Below, piece after piece: positions 28,937 to 36,423 of a stretch of DNA of 64,000 bases. A model generated the notes under the pieces. That model was not told the origin of the DNA, did not search any database, and saw only the letters and a list, made by a program, of their open reading frames with translations. Both the position numbers and the translations under genes were made by a program. Every line of letters starts with the position of its first letter. Position 1 is the stretch's first letter. Source of the DNA: Pseudomonas putida (lineage in GTDB: Bacteria; Pseudomonadota; Gammaproteobacteria; Pseudomonadales; Pseudomonadaceae); NCBI RefSeq assembly GCF_004357765.1, contig NZ_SMTE01000015.1, positions 62,001-126,000 of the forward strand. The letters are read 5' to 3'.

Positions 28937-29113
28937 TAGGTGTCTGGACCGGACACAGGGTGGACAGGTGTGCGGGGACATGGTTGACACTTTTCGGCAA
29001 GCAAACCTGCCGGAAATTCGACCATGCCCTGGAGCGTGCGAGCCACTAGGTGCTTGTCTTGGGGGTTGAGGTGGCGCTCGATCTCACAGGCGCCAAATTC
29101 CTTACTACAGGCA
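28937..29113 (-). pseudogene. possible gene remnant downstream of ybaB
   Basis: The 297 bp between the ProC-like gene and ybaB has no complete gene. On the minus strand a frame stays open for nearly 60 codons to a TAA at 28937 and reads like protein (FGACEIERHLNPQDKHLVAR, then EFPAGLLAEKCQPCPRTP), but no start is visible. It may be the 3' end of a displaced or degraded gene. I do not recognise the family. Confidence 0.25.
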
Positions 29114-29118
29114 TCAAA

Positions 29119-29149
29119 AAAGCCGCCCCTGAACCCCAGCGGCGGCTTT
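29119..29149 (-). terminator. intrinsic terminator of dnaX-ybaB
   Basis: A perfect 9 bp stem (AAAGCCGCC/GGCGGCTTT) is followed on the minus strand by a T-run, 17 bp after the ybaB stop codon. This ends the operon before recR, which is unusual for this locus. Confidence 0.85.
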
Positions 29150-29165
29150 CACAAAGCAAAACGCC

Positions 29166-29501
29166 TTAGAACGGCATCTTGAAGCCTGGCGGCAATTGCA
29201 TACCGGCGGTCATGCTGCCCATCTTGTCCTGGCTGTTTTGCTCAACCTTGCGCACTGCATCGTTCAAAGCCGCGGCGATCAGGTCTTCCAGCACTTCCTT
29301 GTCGTCTTCGTCGGTCGACATCAGGCTCTGATCGATGCTGACGCGCTTGACGTCGTGACGACCGGTCATCACCACGCTGACCAAGCCACCACCGGCCTGG
29401 CCCGTCACTTCGGCATTGGCCAGCTCTTCTTGCATCTTGGCCATTTTTTCCTGCATCTGCTGGGCCTGCTTCATCAGGCCGGCCATGCCACCTTTCATCA
29501 T
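29166..29501 (-). CDS. ybaB: nucleoid-associated protein YbaB/EbfC family
   Basis: This 111-residue protein begins [20 protein letters not shown], has a coiled-coil helix and the family core [19 protein letters not shown], and binds DNA as a dimer. The ATG at 29501 is chosen over an upstream in-frame start because of the family N-terminus and the GAGG ribosome site. It follows dnaX by 63 bp and is followed by its own terminator. Confidence 0.93.
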   Translation of the reverse strand: MMKGGMAGLMKQAQQMQEKMAKMQEELANAEVTGQAGGGLVSVVMTGRHDVKRVSIDQSLMSTDEDDKEVLEDLIAAALNDAVRKVEQNSQDKMGSMTAGMQLPPGFKMPF

Positions 29502-29564
29502 GGGGTATACCTCGATTGGGTCATTGGGTGCAGCCCGACAAGGGGCTGGGCACATGGTTATCCG

Positions 29565-31616
29565 TTACTGACCCTGGCTGACCAGGGCCTCTACAGGCTC
29601 AATAGTATCCTGCCGCACCTTGGCACCGAACTGCTTGATCATCTGCTGGATCAACGGATCCTGCTCGATCGAGGCCACGGCATCCTGCTGGCGTTCGGCG
29701 CGCTTGCGCGAGGCGGCCTGGGCTGGTGTCTCCTGCTCCGGGCGGATCAGCTCGATACGCAGGTTCAAGGTGCGCCCCAGGTGCTGGTTGAGGGCCTCGT
29801 TCAGACGGCGCTGCTGGGTAGCATTGAACAGCGCGCCCTGGCCCGGGTCCAGATGCAGCAACCAGTCGTCACCGTCGGCCGCTATCAACGTACAGTTAGC
29901 CGCGATGTTGCCTGTCATGCCAGTCACTGGCAACTGTGGGAATAATTCCAGCCATTGCAGGGCCAGACCGGTCGCCGGGGCCGCTGCCGGCAGCGGCTCG
30001 GGCGCGGCGGCGGGCGTTTCTTCCTGGACATGCTCGGCCAACTCGTCCAGGTAGCTGAAGCCGACCGGGTCGCTCTCGCCGACGTAGTAATCCTCGTCCA
30101 TAGGCGGCTCGTCATCGCGCTCCATGCCGGCCGGGGAATAGGCGGACGGATCGAACGGCGGCTCGTCGTGGTCCGGCTGGCTGGCGACAGGCGCCGGGAT
30201 CTCGGCGGGCGCTGGCGTCGGACGAGTTGCCACGGGCGCCACAGCAGGCTCTTCCCAGGGCAGATCGACAACCTCCTGCACCGACGCAACCGCTGGCGGT
30301 GCAGCCACCGGTTCGGGCGCCGGCTCTGGTTCCGGCGCTGGTTCCGGCTCTGATTCTGCGACGGGCTCGGGCTCGGGCACTACCGCCTGAATGCTTTCAA
30401 TCACAGGCTCGGACGCAACAACGGCTGGCACCTCGGCCACCGGCGCTATCGCTGCCACCGGTTTCGCAGGATCAGCTGTGGCCTGGCTGATCCCCACCGG
30501 CTTTAGCACCGGTGTCGGCGCATTCTCGGCATCCGCAGGGCGGAACGCCAGCATGCGCAGCAGGACCATTTCGAAGCCACCGCGCGGATCCGGTGCCAGG
30601 GGCAGGTCGCGACGGCCGATCAGGCCCATCTGGTAATAAAACTGTACGTCTTCGGCCGGCAGCGCCGCCGCCAGGGCCAGCACGCGCTCACGATCGCCCT
30701 GGCCGTTGTCCACGGCCTCGGGCAGCGCCTGAGCGATAGCCACGCGGTGCAGCACATTGAGCATCTCGGCGAGTACGCCGCTCCAGTCCGGCCCCTGCTC
30801 GGCCAGGTTGCGCACGGCCTCCAGCAGCGCCCGCGCATCACCTTCGAGCAACGCCTGCAACACACCGTAGACCTGACCATGGTCGAGGCTGCCGAGCATG
30901 GCGCGCACATCGGCGGCCAGCACCTTGCCCTCACCGAAAGCGATGGCCTGGTCGGTCAGGCTCATGGCATCGCGCATCGAACCATCGGCGGCACGCCCGA
31001 GCAACCACAGCGCATCGGCCTCGAACGGCACGTTCTCGGCCGCCAGTACGTGGCTGAGGTGTTCGACCACGCGCTCCGGGCTCATGTTCTTCAGCGAGAA
31101 CTGCAGGCAGCGCGACAGGATGGTGGCCGGCAGCTTCTGCGGATCGGTGGTGGCGAGGATGAACTTGACGTAGGGCGGCGGCTCTTCCAGCGTCTTGAGC
31201 AAGGCGTTGAACGAGTGCGTGGAAAGCATGTGCACTTCGTCGATCAGGTAGACCTTGAACCGGCCACGGCTCGGTGCGTACTGCACGTTGTCGAGCAGTT
31301 CGCGGGTGTCTTCGACCTTGGTGCGGCTGGCGGCGTCGATCTCGATCAGGTCGACGAAGCGCCCTTCATCGATCTCGCGACAAACCGAACAGGTGCCGCA
31401 CGGCGTGGAGGTGATACCGGTTTCGCAGTTCAGGCACTTGGCAATGATGCGGGCGATGGTAGTCTTGCCGACGCCCCGGGTACCGGTGAACAGATAGGCG
31501 TGGTGCAGCCGCTGGTTGTCCAAGGCATTGATCAAGGCCTTGAGCACATGGGTCTGGCCGACCATTTCGCGGAACGAGCGCGGGCGCCATTTACGTGCAA
31601 GAACCTGATAACTCAT
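29565..31616 (-). CDS. dnaX: DNA polymerase III subunits gamma and tau
   Basis: This 683-residue clamp-loader ATPase starts MSYQVLARKWRPRSF. It has Walker A GTRGVGKTT, a zinc module (CLNC...CGTCSVC), Walker B LIDEVHML and sensor 1 LATTDPQKLP. A long low-complexity linker rich in P, A, E and V (about residues 360-560) joins to the tau-specific C-terminal domains that contact DnaB and the polymerase. I did not find an obvious A-AAA-AAG slippery site, so a gamma product by frameshifting is not supported. Confidence 0.95.
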   Translation of the reverse strand: MSYQVLARKWRPRSFREMVGQTHVLKALINALDNQRLHHAYLFTGTRGVGKTTIARIIAKCLNCETGITSTPCGTCSVCREIDEGRFVDLIEIDAASRTKVEDTRELLDNVQYAPSRGRFKVYLIDEVHMLSTHSFNALLKTLEEPPPYVKFILATTDPQKLPATILSRCLQFSLKNMSPERVVEHLSHVLAAENVPFEADALWLLGRAADGSMRDAMSLTDQAIAFGEGKVLAADVRAMLGSLDHGQVYGVLQALLEGDARALLEAVRNLAEQGPDWSGVLAEMLNVLHRVAIAQALPEAVDNGQGDRERVLALAAALPAEDVQFYYQMGLIGRRDLPLAPDPRGGFEMVLLRMLAFRPADAENAPTPVLKPVGISQATADPAKPVAAIAPVAEVPAVVASEPVIESIQAVVPEPEPVAESEPEPAPEPEPAPEPVAAPPAVASVQEVVDLPWEEPAVAPVATRPTPAPAEIPAPVASQPDHDEPPFDPSAYSPAGMERDDEPPMDEDYYVGESDPVGFSYLDELAEHVQEETPAAAPEPLPAAAPATGLALQWLELFPQLPVTGMTGNIAANCTLIAADGDDWLLHLDPGQGALFNATQQRRLNEALNQHLGRTLNLRIELIRPEQETPAQAASRKRAERQQDAVASIEQDPLIQQMIKQFGAKVRQDTIEPVEALVSQGQ

Positions 31617-31741
31617 CGAAAAACCATCGTAGCCTGATCGAGCGGAAGATCGCTAATGCTAGCGGAGCGGGGCCGAAATTGCACCCTGCGCGGCTCGTCT
31701 AAGCTAATGAACTGGCGCACGCGGCTCAGGGAGGACATGCC

Positions 31742-32509
31742 TTGCGAAAACTGCTGCTGTTATGGCTGCTGTTGATTGCCCCCGCCCAGGCAGAGCAGCC
31801 CGTGCTGCGTTTTTCCGTAGCCGAGAGCTGGAGCATGCCGCTGATCCGCTTCGAAGACGGCCAACCGGTGGAGGGCATGCTGTTCGACCTGATGCAAGCC
31901 GTGGCCCAGGAAGCCGGTGCTCGTCCCGAATACCACTTGATGGCCCGCCTGCGTTTGCAACAAGCCATGGAAGATGGCGACATCGATGTGCGCTGCTATG
32001 TTAGCCCCAAGTGGTTCAACGCGCGCCCTGGCCATTTTATCTGGAGCATTCCTCTGATCCATCAACGCGACCTGCTGGTAGGTCGCGCCTTCGACATCCC
32101 CCCTACTCGCCCCGAACAACTGCCGCCACAGACGGTCGGCACGGTGCTGGGGTACGTCTATGACACTCTCGACCCTCTGTTCGCCAAGGGGCAACTGCAA
32201 CGTGAGGACAGCCGCAACCAACTGCTGGCATTGCAAAAGCTCCAGGCCGGCCGCTACCGGCTTGCGGTGAGCAATCAGTTGTCTTTGCAGTGGTTCAACC
32301 AACACGGGCCGCCTGAACAGCGCCTGCAGGTCATCGCGGTGCTTGATGAGCAGATGCTGGGGTGCCTGGTACGCAACGACCCGACGATCCCCTCCCAAGG
32401 GGTGTTGCGCGCGCTGGTACGGATGAAGCAATCCGGAGAACTTGAGCGAATCGTCCAGCGATATGGCGCTTCGGGATATTCGGAGAAGATGTCGCTGGCA
32501 CACCCTTGA
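31742..32509 (+). CDS. periplasmic solute-binding protein (family 3), orphan
   Basis: This 255-residue protein has a signal peptide (MRKLLLLWLLLIAPAQA) and a family 3 solute-binding fold (GMLFDLMQAVAQEAGARPEY, DIDVRCYVSPKWF). The start is TTG at 31742, supported by GGGAGG 7 bp upstream; the nearby ATG is out of frame. No ABC partner genes are adjacent. It is divergent from dnaX and marks the start of a poorly conserved region. Confidence 0.75.
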   Translation: MRKLLLLWLLLIAPAQAEQPVLRFSVAESWSMPLIRFEDGQPVEGMLFDLMQAVAQEAGARPEYHLMARLRLQQAMEDGDIDVRCYVSPKWFNARPGHFIWSIPLIHQRDLLVGRAFDIPPTRPEQLPPQTVGTVLGYVYDTLDPLFAKGQLQREDSRNQLLALQKLQAGRYRLAVSNQLSLQWFNQHGPPEQRLQVIAVLDEQMLGCLVRNDPTIPSQGVLRALVRMKQSGELERIVQRYGASGYSEKMSLAHP

Positions 32510-32668
32510 AGTGCATGGGAAGGCACCTCGTTTCGACAAAGGAATACAACTGATTATTAGTTGTAGCCTGATGCGATAGACGGCGCCTTCGCTCGCCTCC
32601 AGCCGGGAAAACCCGCGCATTTGCGGTGCTACGCTGAAAAAGCGGGTTTCCTTCTGGGGAGAAAGATA

Positions 32669-32800
32669 ATGCCGCTACATGCCAACAAGCACGAAGTCTA
32701 CTGGTCCTTGGCCGCCATCGCCCTCGGCGTCGTTTTCATTGCGTATGCCATCGACATTCCTACCATGGGATTGATCTGGACACTGGTCCATCGCTCTTGA
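32669..32800 (+). CDS. 43-residue single-helix membrane protein
   Basis: A short ORF (MPLHANKHEVYWSLAAIALG at the start) follows GGGGAG 7 bp upstream. Residues 12-29 form one hydrophobic helix and the C-terminus is HRS. I do not recognise a family. Clear ribosome site and helix support translation. It converges on the next gene. Confidence 0.55.
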   Translation: MPLHANKHEVYWSLAAIALGVVFIAYAIDIPTMGLIWTLVHRS

Positions 32801-32816
32801 CGTCCAAGCCTGGAGC

Positions 32817-33437
32817 TCAGTTTCCCGGCGCCGCCTGGTGGATGTACTGATCGTCACGGATCCAGCCGATGAACGATCGGCCATGCGGATTGATGTACTC
32901 GACCCGGGCCCAACCCTCCTTGTAAGCCAGTACGCCAACCACATCTTCCTTGACGATGTAGGGCCGCTTCGCGGTCCTGCCGCCTGCGGCTTTCAACAGG
33001 TAGGCCTTGTCGGCGGCAATGGTCACCAGGCCGATCCACGGCTTGCTGGCGGTCTGGCTCAGCTCTAGGCCCGTGGTGATTTCCGGCATCAGCACGCTTG
33101 GGCAGCCTGGGTGCTCACGGCCTCTTTCCACCGTCAAGGTCACGCCATTCTCAACCGGCGCCACGGTGCCTGGAAAGGCCTCGTCGAGCCAGGTGGTAAC
33201 CGGAGTGGAGGCCGTGTCGTCGATCTTGCCCTGCAGATAGAAAGTGCAATGGCGAGTAACGCCCTGCCCCAGCTCTTCGGAGTAGTAGCCTTCGATCCGA
33301 TGATCAGGGGTGACCGCCAGCATCAGCGTCTCGTACTGGCCCGACTTGAATCCTGGGGTGCCAGCCAATACCGGCGCGGCGCCGCACAGCAGCACTGTGG
33401 CCATAGCCACCACCTGAGCGGAAAACGTCTTCAGCAT
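32817..33437 (-). CDS. secreted protein, candidate immunity partner of the muramidase
   Basis: This 206-residue protein has a signal peptide (MLKTFSAQVVAMATVLLCGAAPVLAG), a central domain with two cysteines (RHCTFYLQG, HPGCPSVLMP), and a C-terminal SH3-like stretch (EDVVGVLAYKEGWARVEYI, GWIRDDQYIH). It starts 1 bp after the muramidase stop codon, so translation is coupled. Periplasmic proteins encoded directly after peptidoglycan-degrading effectors are often immunity proteins. That role is inferred from signal peptide and context only, since I do not recognise the family. Confidence 0.55.
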   Translation of the reverse strand: MLKTFSAQVVAMATVLLCGAAPVLAGTPGFKSGQYETLMLAVTPDHRIEGYYSEELGQGVTRHCTFYLQGKIDDTASTPVTTWLDEAFPGTVAPVENGVTLTVERGREHPGCPSVLMPEITTGLELSQTASKPWIGLVTIAADKAYLLKAAGGRTAKRPYIVKEDVVGVLAYKEGWARVEYINPHGRSFIGWIRDDQYIHQAAPGN

Positions 33438-33438
33438 G

Positions 33439-34500
33439 TCATTTCTTCCCTTCGAGCGCTTCATAGGCGCGTTTGATTCTGACGTCATAGTCGCCGTAGT
33501 CGTCGCCGTTGTAACTGCGCGCCATGCCCGCATAGTCCTTGTTGGTCGCCGCCTTGATGAACGCCGGGTTCTTGCTGCAAAAGCCGAGGAAGGCCTTGAG
33601 TTGCTGACCGGCGTTGAGCTTCATTGCAGTGACGAAGTCGAACACATGCTTGTAACCGCAATCGGCAAAGTTGAACCCCATGATCTGGAACATTCCCCAG
33701 GATGCCGACTTTAAGGCTGCCTCCTGATCCAGAGCGAACGCGGTGGCCAGGGTTTCCCACGCCTTGGCCTGATCCTTGTTGTTGGCTTGCCATTGCGGTC
33801 CGGCTTTCTTTTTGTAGGGATAGGAAAGCAAGGGATGGGTTCGGTCGTACTTGTGCCGCGTGTAGCGGCGAAAGATATGTCCCTCGAAGGCGATCACCGG
33901 CAGGTTGGCCGGCCCGAAGCCGGAGCGTCCGCCCGACTCGACCGTGGCGAAGGCCTTGACCAGGTTGGCGGTGATGCCATGGCCAAGCTGGCTGGCGGCG
34001 TTCTCGAAGTCGCTGTCGCTCAACGTCGTGCCGCCGTCACAGGTGGCTTGCAGCACCATCTGCCGATTGCGTCGTTGCGCCTCGATGATCGCCCGTGCCC
34101 GCGCCAGATAGTGATTGACCGTGGCCTGGATCATGTCGGGGCCATTGCTGCTGCCATAGACGCTACCCAGGGCATTGGTGAAGGTCGGCAGGCGCAGCGT
34201 GGGGTGCAGCTTGACCGGCACTCGGATCGCTTCTTCGATCAGGCTGTTGAAGGTTCGCCCACCCGGGTCCACCACCCCGTCCGGGTGCGCGTACCTCAGG
34301 TGGCGAAATTGATACTGGCTGATGCATTGCACCAATCGGCTGTCGGTACGGCCATTTTCAGGCAGCGGCATCCCCAGCCTAGGCGTGATCAGGTTGAACA
34401 GATACTGGATGCATTGAACATCGGCAGGCAGGTTTCGCGCCTTGCCTGGGGCCCCCACCGAGGCCACGATGAGGCTCGGCAACCCTTGCAGGTCTTTCAT
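33439..34500 (-). CDS. N-acetylmuramidase-domain protein, candidate antibacterial effector
   Basis: This 353-residue protein has an N-terminal region of about 110 residues resembling a peptidoglycan-binding module (VQCIQYLFNLITPRLGMPLP, YAHPDGVVDPGGRT). A C-terminal N-acetylmuramidase domain (DUF3380 type) follows. It has the probable catalytic glutamate in KAFATVESGGRSGFG, FEGHIFRRYT, SASWGMFQIMGFNFADCGY and ARSYNGDDYGDY. The domain occurs in phage lysins and in type VI secretion effectors. No holin, spanin or structural phage genes are nearby and there is no signal peptide, while a secreted partner is coupled downstream, so an effector/immunity pair is favoured. A 5' fragment of the same gene recurs at 35311. 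Confidence 0.75.
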   Translation of the reverse strand: MKDLQGLPSLIVASVGAPGKARNLPADVQCIQYLFNLITPRLGMPLPENGRTDSRLVQCISQYQFRHLRYAHPDGVVDPGGRTFNSLIEEAIRVPVKLHPTLRLPTFTNALGSVYGSSNGPDMIQATVNHYLARARAIIEAQRRNRQMVLQATCDGGTTLSDSDFENAASQLGHGITANLVKAFATVESGGRSGFGPANLPVIAFEGHIFRRYTRHKYDRTHPLLSYPYKKKAGPQWQANNKDQAKAWETLATAFALDQEAALKSASWGMFQIMGFNFADCGYKHVFDFVTAMKLNAGQQLKAFLGFCSKNPAFIKAATNKDYAGMARSYNGDDYGDYDVRIKRAYEALEGKK

Positions 34501-34695
34501 TGCACACGTCCTTGTCGATCAACTCAGCGATATCGATCTGATGTCGCTGTCTAGCCACGGTCACATTCTGAAACATGTGGCGTCGGAAACTAACAAGGGG
34601 GGTGCGGGTTGTCCAGCGCGGGAACTCGGACTTGTGAAGCAGGCATTGTTAGTGGGTGGGGACCCTTGGGGTGAATGTCAGGGTTTTCTGAATCT
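34421..34695. repeat. tandem repeat unit, left copy (muramidase 5' end plus upstream DNA)
   Basis: This stretch, the first 27 codons of the muramidase gene and about 195 bp upstream, recurs at 35311-35582 with roughly 90% identity. The copy lacks the rest of the gene. Confidence 0.85.
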
Positions 34696-34816
34696 GCCGA
34701 ATCGCTCTTCATCGGTCCCTTCCTAGCGACTTATCCTACTCGCCTATCAGAAGCGCTTATATTGTCTGAAAACCGCTCCAGCCTTAACGTCACCGGGTCG
34801 TCGCGTTGATGACCGG

Positions 34817-34990
34817 GTGTGAGAGCCTGACGAGTTAGACCATGAGCCGTTCTGCTATGGCAGTCGTGCGTGGGCAGGCTCAAGCCTGGCCGGGTTTTCC
34901 TGTGTCTACCGGTCTCTCACCCCACGCATGGCTGCCGCCCTATCCTGTGAGAGGGAGAACAGTGGTAGCTCCTGGGTAGACATAGGAGTT
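34817..34990 (+). ncRNA. structured leader RNA candidate, copy 1
   Basis: GTGAGAG (34819-34825) can pair with CTCTCAC (34914-34920), enclosing an internal hairpin CAGGC-TCAA-GCCTG (34875-34888). A second small hairpin around CCT-GTGAG-AGG precedes the ribosome site GGAG of the 34-residue ORF at 34996. The second copy (35703) keeps both helices with different bases, which supports a conserved RNA fold. I cannot name a known RNA class. Confidence 0.5.
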
Positions 34991-34995
34991 ACACC

Positions 34996-35100
34996 ATGAA
35001 AAAGATTGCTCCCGACCCACCCCACACCCATCAACATCTCAGGCAAACGCTTGGGAACAGTCAGATCTCCATTCCAGCAGATACGAAGTTGTTGCACTGA
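34996..35100 (+). CDS. 34-residue peptide (MxKIxPDPP type), copy 1
   Basis: A short ORF starts MKKIAPDPPHTHQ and ends PADTKLLH. GGAG lies 8 bp upstream. A paralogue of exactly the same length at 35879 keeps the N-terminal MxKIxPDPP and the C-terminal TxLLH while the middle diverges. MKKIxPDPP also begins Pseudomonas DUF3077-type proteins as I remember them, so this may be a shortened member. Function unknown. Confidence 0.5.
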   Translation: MKKIAPDPPHTHQHLRQTLGNSQISIPADTKLLH

Positions 35101-35103
35101 GGC

Positions 35104-35264
35104 AACTTGTTCCGCCTGGGCTGGGTCTATCGTAGGGAGGTCAGTAATTCTGCAAGGGCGGCGACTCTGACAGACTGGTGGGCCGCACCTGTGGGGGGCT
35201 GATTTGCCTTGAGGACATACCGTAGCGGTAGGGCCAACCCAGGCACCTATTCAGGATACAGCGA
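35104..35264. repeat. conserved tail element, copy 1
   Basis: About 160 bp directly after the short ORF is almost identical to 35989-36146. It is bounded by GCCTGGGCTGG and CCAACCCAGGC, a near-perfect inverted pair, and contains the hairpin TACCG-TAG-CGGTA. No ORF is visible. It could be a structured RNA or a recombination site. The 46 bp up to 35310 holds two copies of GTCCCCATTTCTC at the junction with the next repeat. Confidence 0.6.
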
Positions 35265-35310
35265 AAAATAAATCTGTCCCCATTTCTCGCATTTCTCGTC
35301 CCCATTTCTC

Positions 35311-35582
35311 TCGGCAGGCAGGTTTCGCGCCTTGCCTGGGGTCCCCACCGAGGCCACGATGAGGCTCGGCAACCCTCGTAGGTCTTCCATTGCGCACGTC
35401 CTTGTCGATCAACTCAGCGATATCGATCTGATGTCGCTCCCTAGCCATGTCACATTCTGAAACATGTGGCGCCGGAAACTAACGGGGGGATGGGGTCGTC
35501 CAGCGCGGGGACTCGGGCTTGTGAAGCAGGCATTGTTAGTAGGTGGGGGCCCTTGGGGTGAATGTCAGGGTTTTCTGAATCT
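35311..35582. repeat. tandem repeat unit, right copy (truncated muramidase 5' end)
   Basis: This copy of 34421-34695 contains the muramidase start region on the minus strand (initiation codon near 35390) but only about 27 codons before the junction, so it is an orphan gene fragment. Beyond it, 35583-35702 has no recognisable gene. Confidence 0.85.
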
Positions 35583-35702
35583 AGGGCTTGATCGTGCATG
35601 AGTCATAGCTAAGGAAGTATCCTACAAACCACATCGACGTCTTGAAGTTGTCATGCGATGGCCCGGAAAGATAACGTTCCCGAGTCGTTTTCGGACGATG
35701 GA

Positions 35703-35878
35703 GTGTGAGAACTCCGTAAACATGACAGCAGCCAGTAATGGCGGCCCTGTGTGGGCAGACCTTGGTCTGGCCGGCTTTCCCATGTTTACCGGTTCTCACC
35801 CCACACTTGGCTGCCACCCTGCTCCCGTGAGAAGGAGCGGATCGGTAGATCCTTTTCGAAAAAAACTGGGGCTACACC
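35703..35878 (+). ncRNA. structured leader RNA candidate, copy 2
   Basis: GTGAGAAC (35705-35712) pairs with GTTCTCAC (35792-35799), and GTAAACATG (35716-35724) pairs with CATGTTTAC (35781-35789). An internal hairpin CAGACC-TT-GGTCTG lies at 35756-35769, and GCTCC-GTGAGAA-GGAGC follows at 35821-35838. The same helices occur in copy 1 with compensating base changes. Confidence 0.55.
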
Positions 35879-35983
35879 ATGAACAAGATCAAGCCTGACC
35901 CACCCTCCAGCTATCTCCATCCAAAGTGCACATTCGAACAAACCCAGATTGCTCATGCGGCGAATACCCAACTGTTGCACTGA
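35879..35983 (+). CDS. 34-residue peptide (MxKIxPDPP type), copy 2
   Basis: A short ORF starts MNKIKPDPPSSYLHP and ends AANTQLLH. It is the same length as copy 1 and shares its ends but not its middle. The intact frame despite strong divergence in the middle suggests it is a real peptide. A GGGG stretch 7-10 bp upstream may serve as ribosome site. Function unknown. Confidence 0.5.
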   Translation: MNKIKPDPPSSYLHPKCTFEQTQIAHAANTQLLH

Positions 35984-35988
35984 CGCGC

Positions 35989-36146
35989 AACTTGTTTCGC
36001 CTGGGCTGGGTTTATCGTAGGGAGGTCAGTAATTCTGCAAGGGCGGCGATTCTGACAGACTGGTGGGCCGCACCTGTGGGGGCTGATTTGCCTTGAGGAC
36101 ATACCGTAGCGGTAGGGCCAACCCAGGCACCTATTCAGAATACAGA
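35989..36146. repeat. conserved tail element, copy 2
   Basis: It is nearly identical to 35104-35264, with the same bounding inverted pair and internal TACCG-TAG-CGGTA hairpin. The tail is far more conserved between copies than the leader and short ORF that precede it. Confidence 0.6.
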
Positions 36147-36200
36147 AAGGGCAATAAAGCGGGGTAGAACCAGGACAGCCTCGATTTTTCGAGGACCGGA

Positions 36201-36274
36201 AATGGAGGCGGCCCCACCAGCCACACCCCGGCACTCGATGTTCCCGCTATGGCTGCTCCCTTCCGGGCCTGACC
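36201..36274. repeat. left attachment-site repeat (partial ffs)
   Basis: This 74 bp copy of the 3' part of ffs (AATGGAGGCGGCCCC at one end, CCGGGCCTGACC at the other) lacks the 5' half of the gene, so it is a remnant made by integration. The hairpin CCTCGA-TTTT-TCGAGG lies 6 bp outside it (36179-36194). The 149 bp from here to the next gene contains no recognisable feature. Confidence 0.88.
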
Positions 36275-36423
36275 GGGTAGCATTCAGGCATGCAGGGTAA
36301 TCGTTGCAAGCCTTATGGCACAAGGGTTGACGGCCTTGGCCTGTCCCTGTCTGAGCTGCTTGAAGGCCTGTAGTCACTTGGATTGACGCTACACTGGGCT
36401 CAGCCCCATGAGCGATCCGACCC

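Noticed and set aside
29565-31616. Programmed frameshift in dnaX
   Set aside because: No A-AAA-AAG-type slippery heptamer followed by a stem was found on inspection of the region after the ATPase domain.
35581-35980. Minus-strand frames of 64-78 residues antisense to the second leader RNA
   Set aside because: They overlap the paired leader and the 34-residue ORF, lack ribosome sites and are not shared with the equivalent region of copy 1.
34421-36146. CRISPR array
   Set aside because: The repeats are long (about 160-275 bp), only two copies occur, spacing is not regular on the CRISPR scale and no cas genes are present.
32817-36200. Prophage remnant interpretation of the muramidase region
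   Set aside because: No terminase, capsid, tail, holin or phage repressor genes are present. The coupled secreted partner fits an effector/immunity pair better, though a phage origin of the domain is possible.
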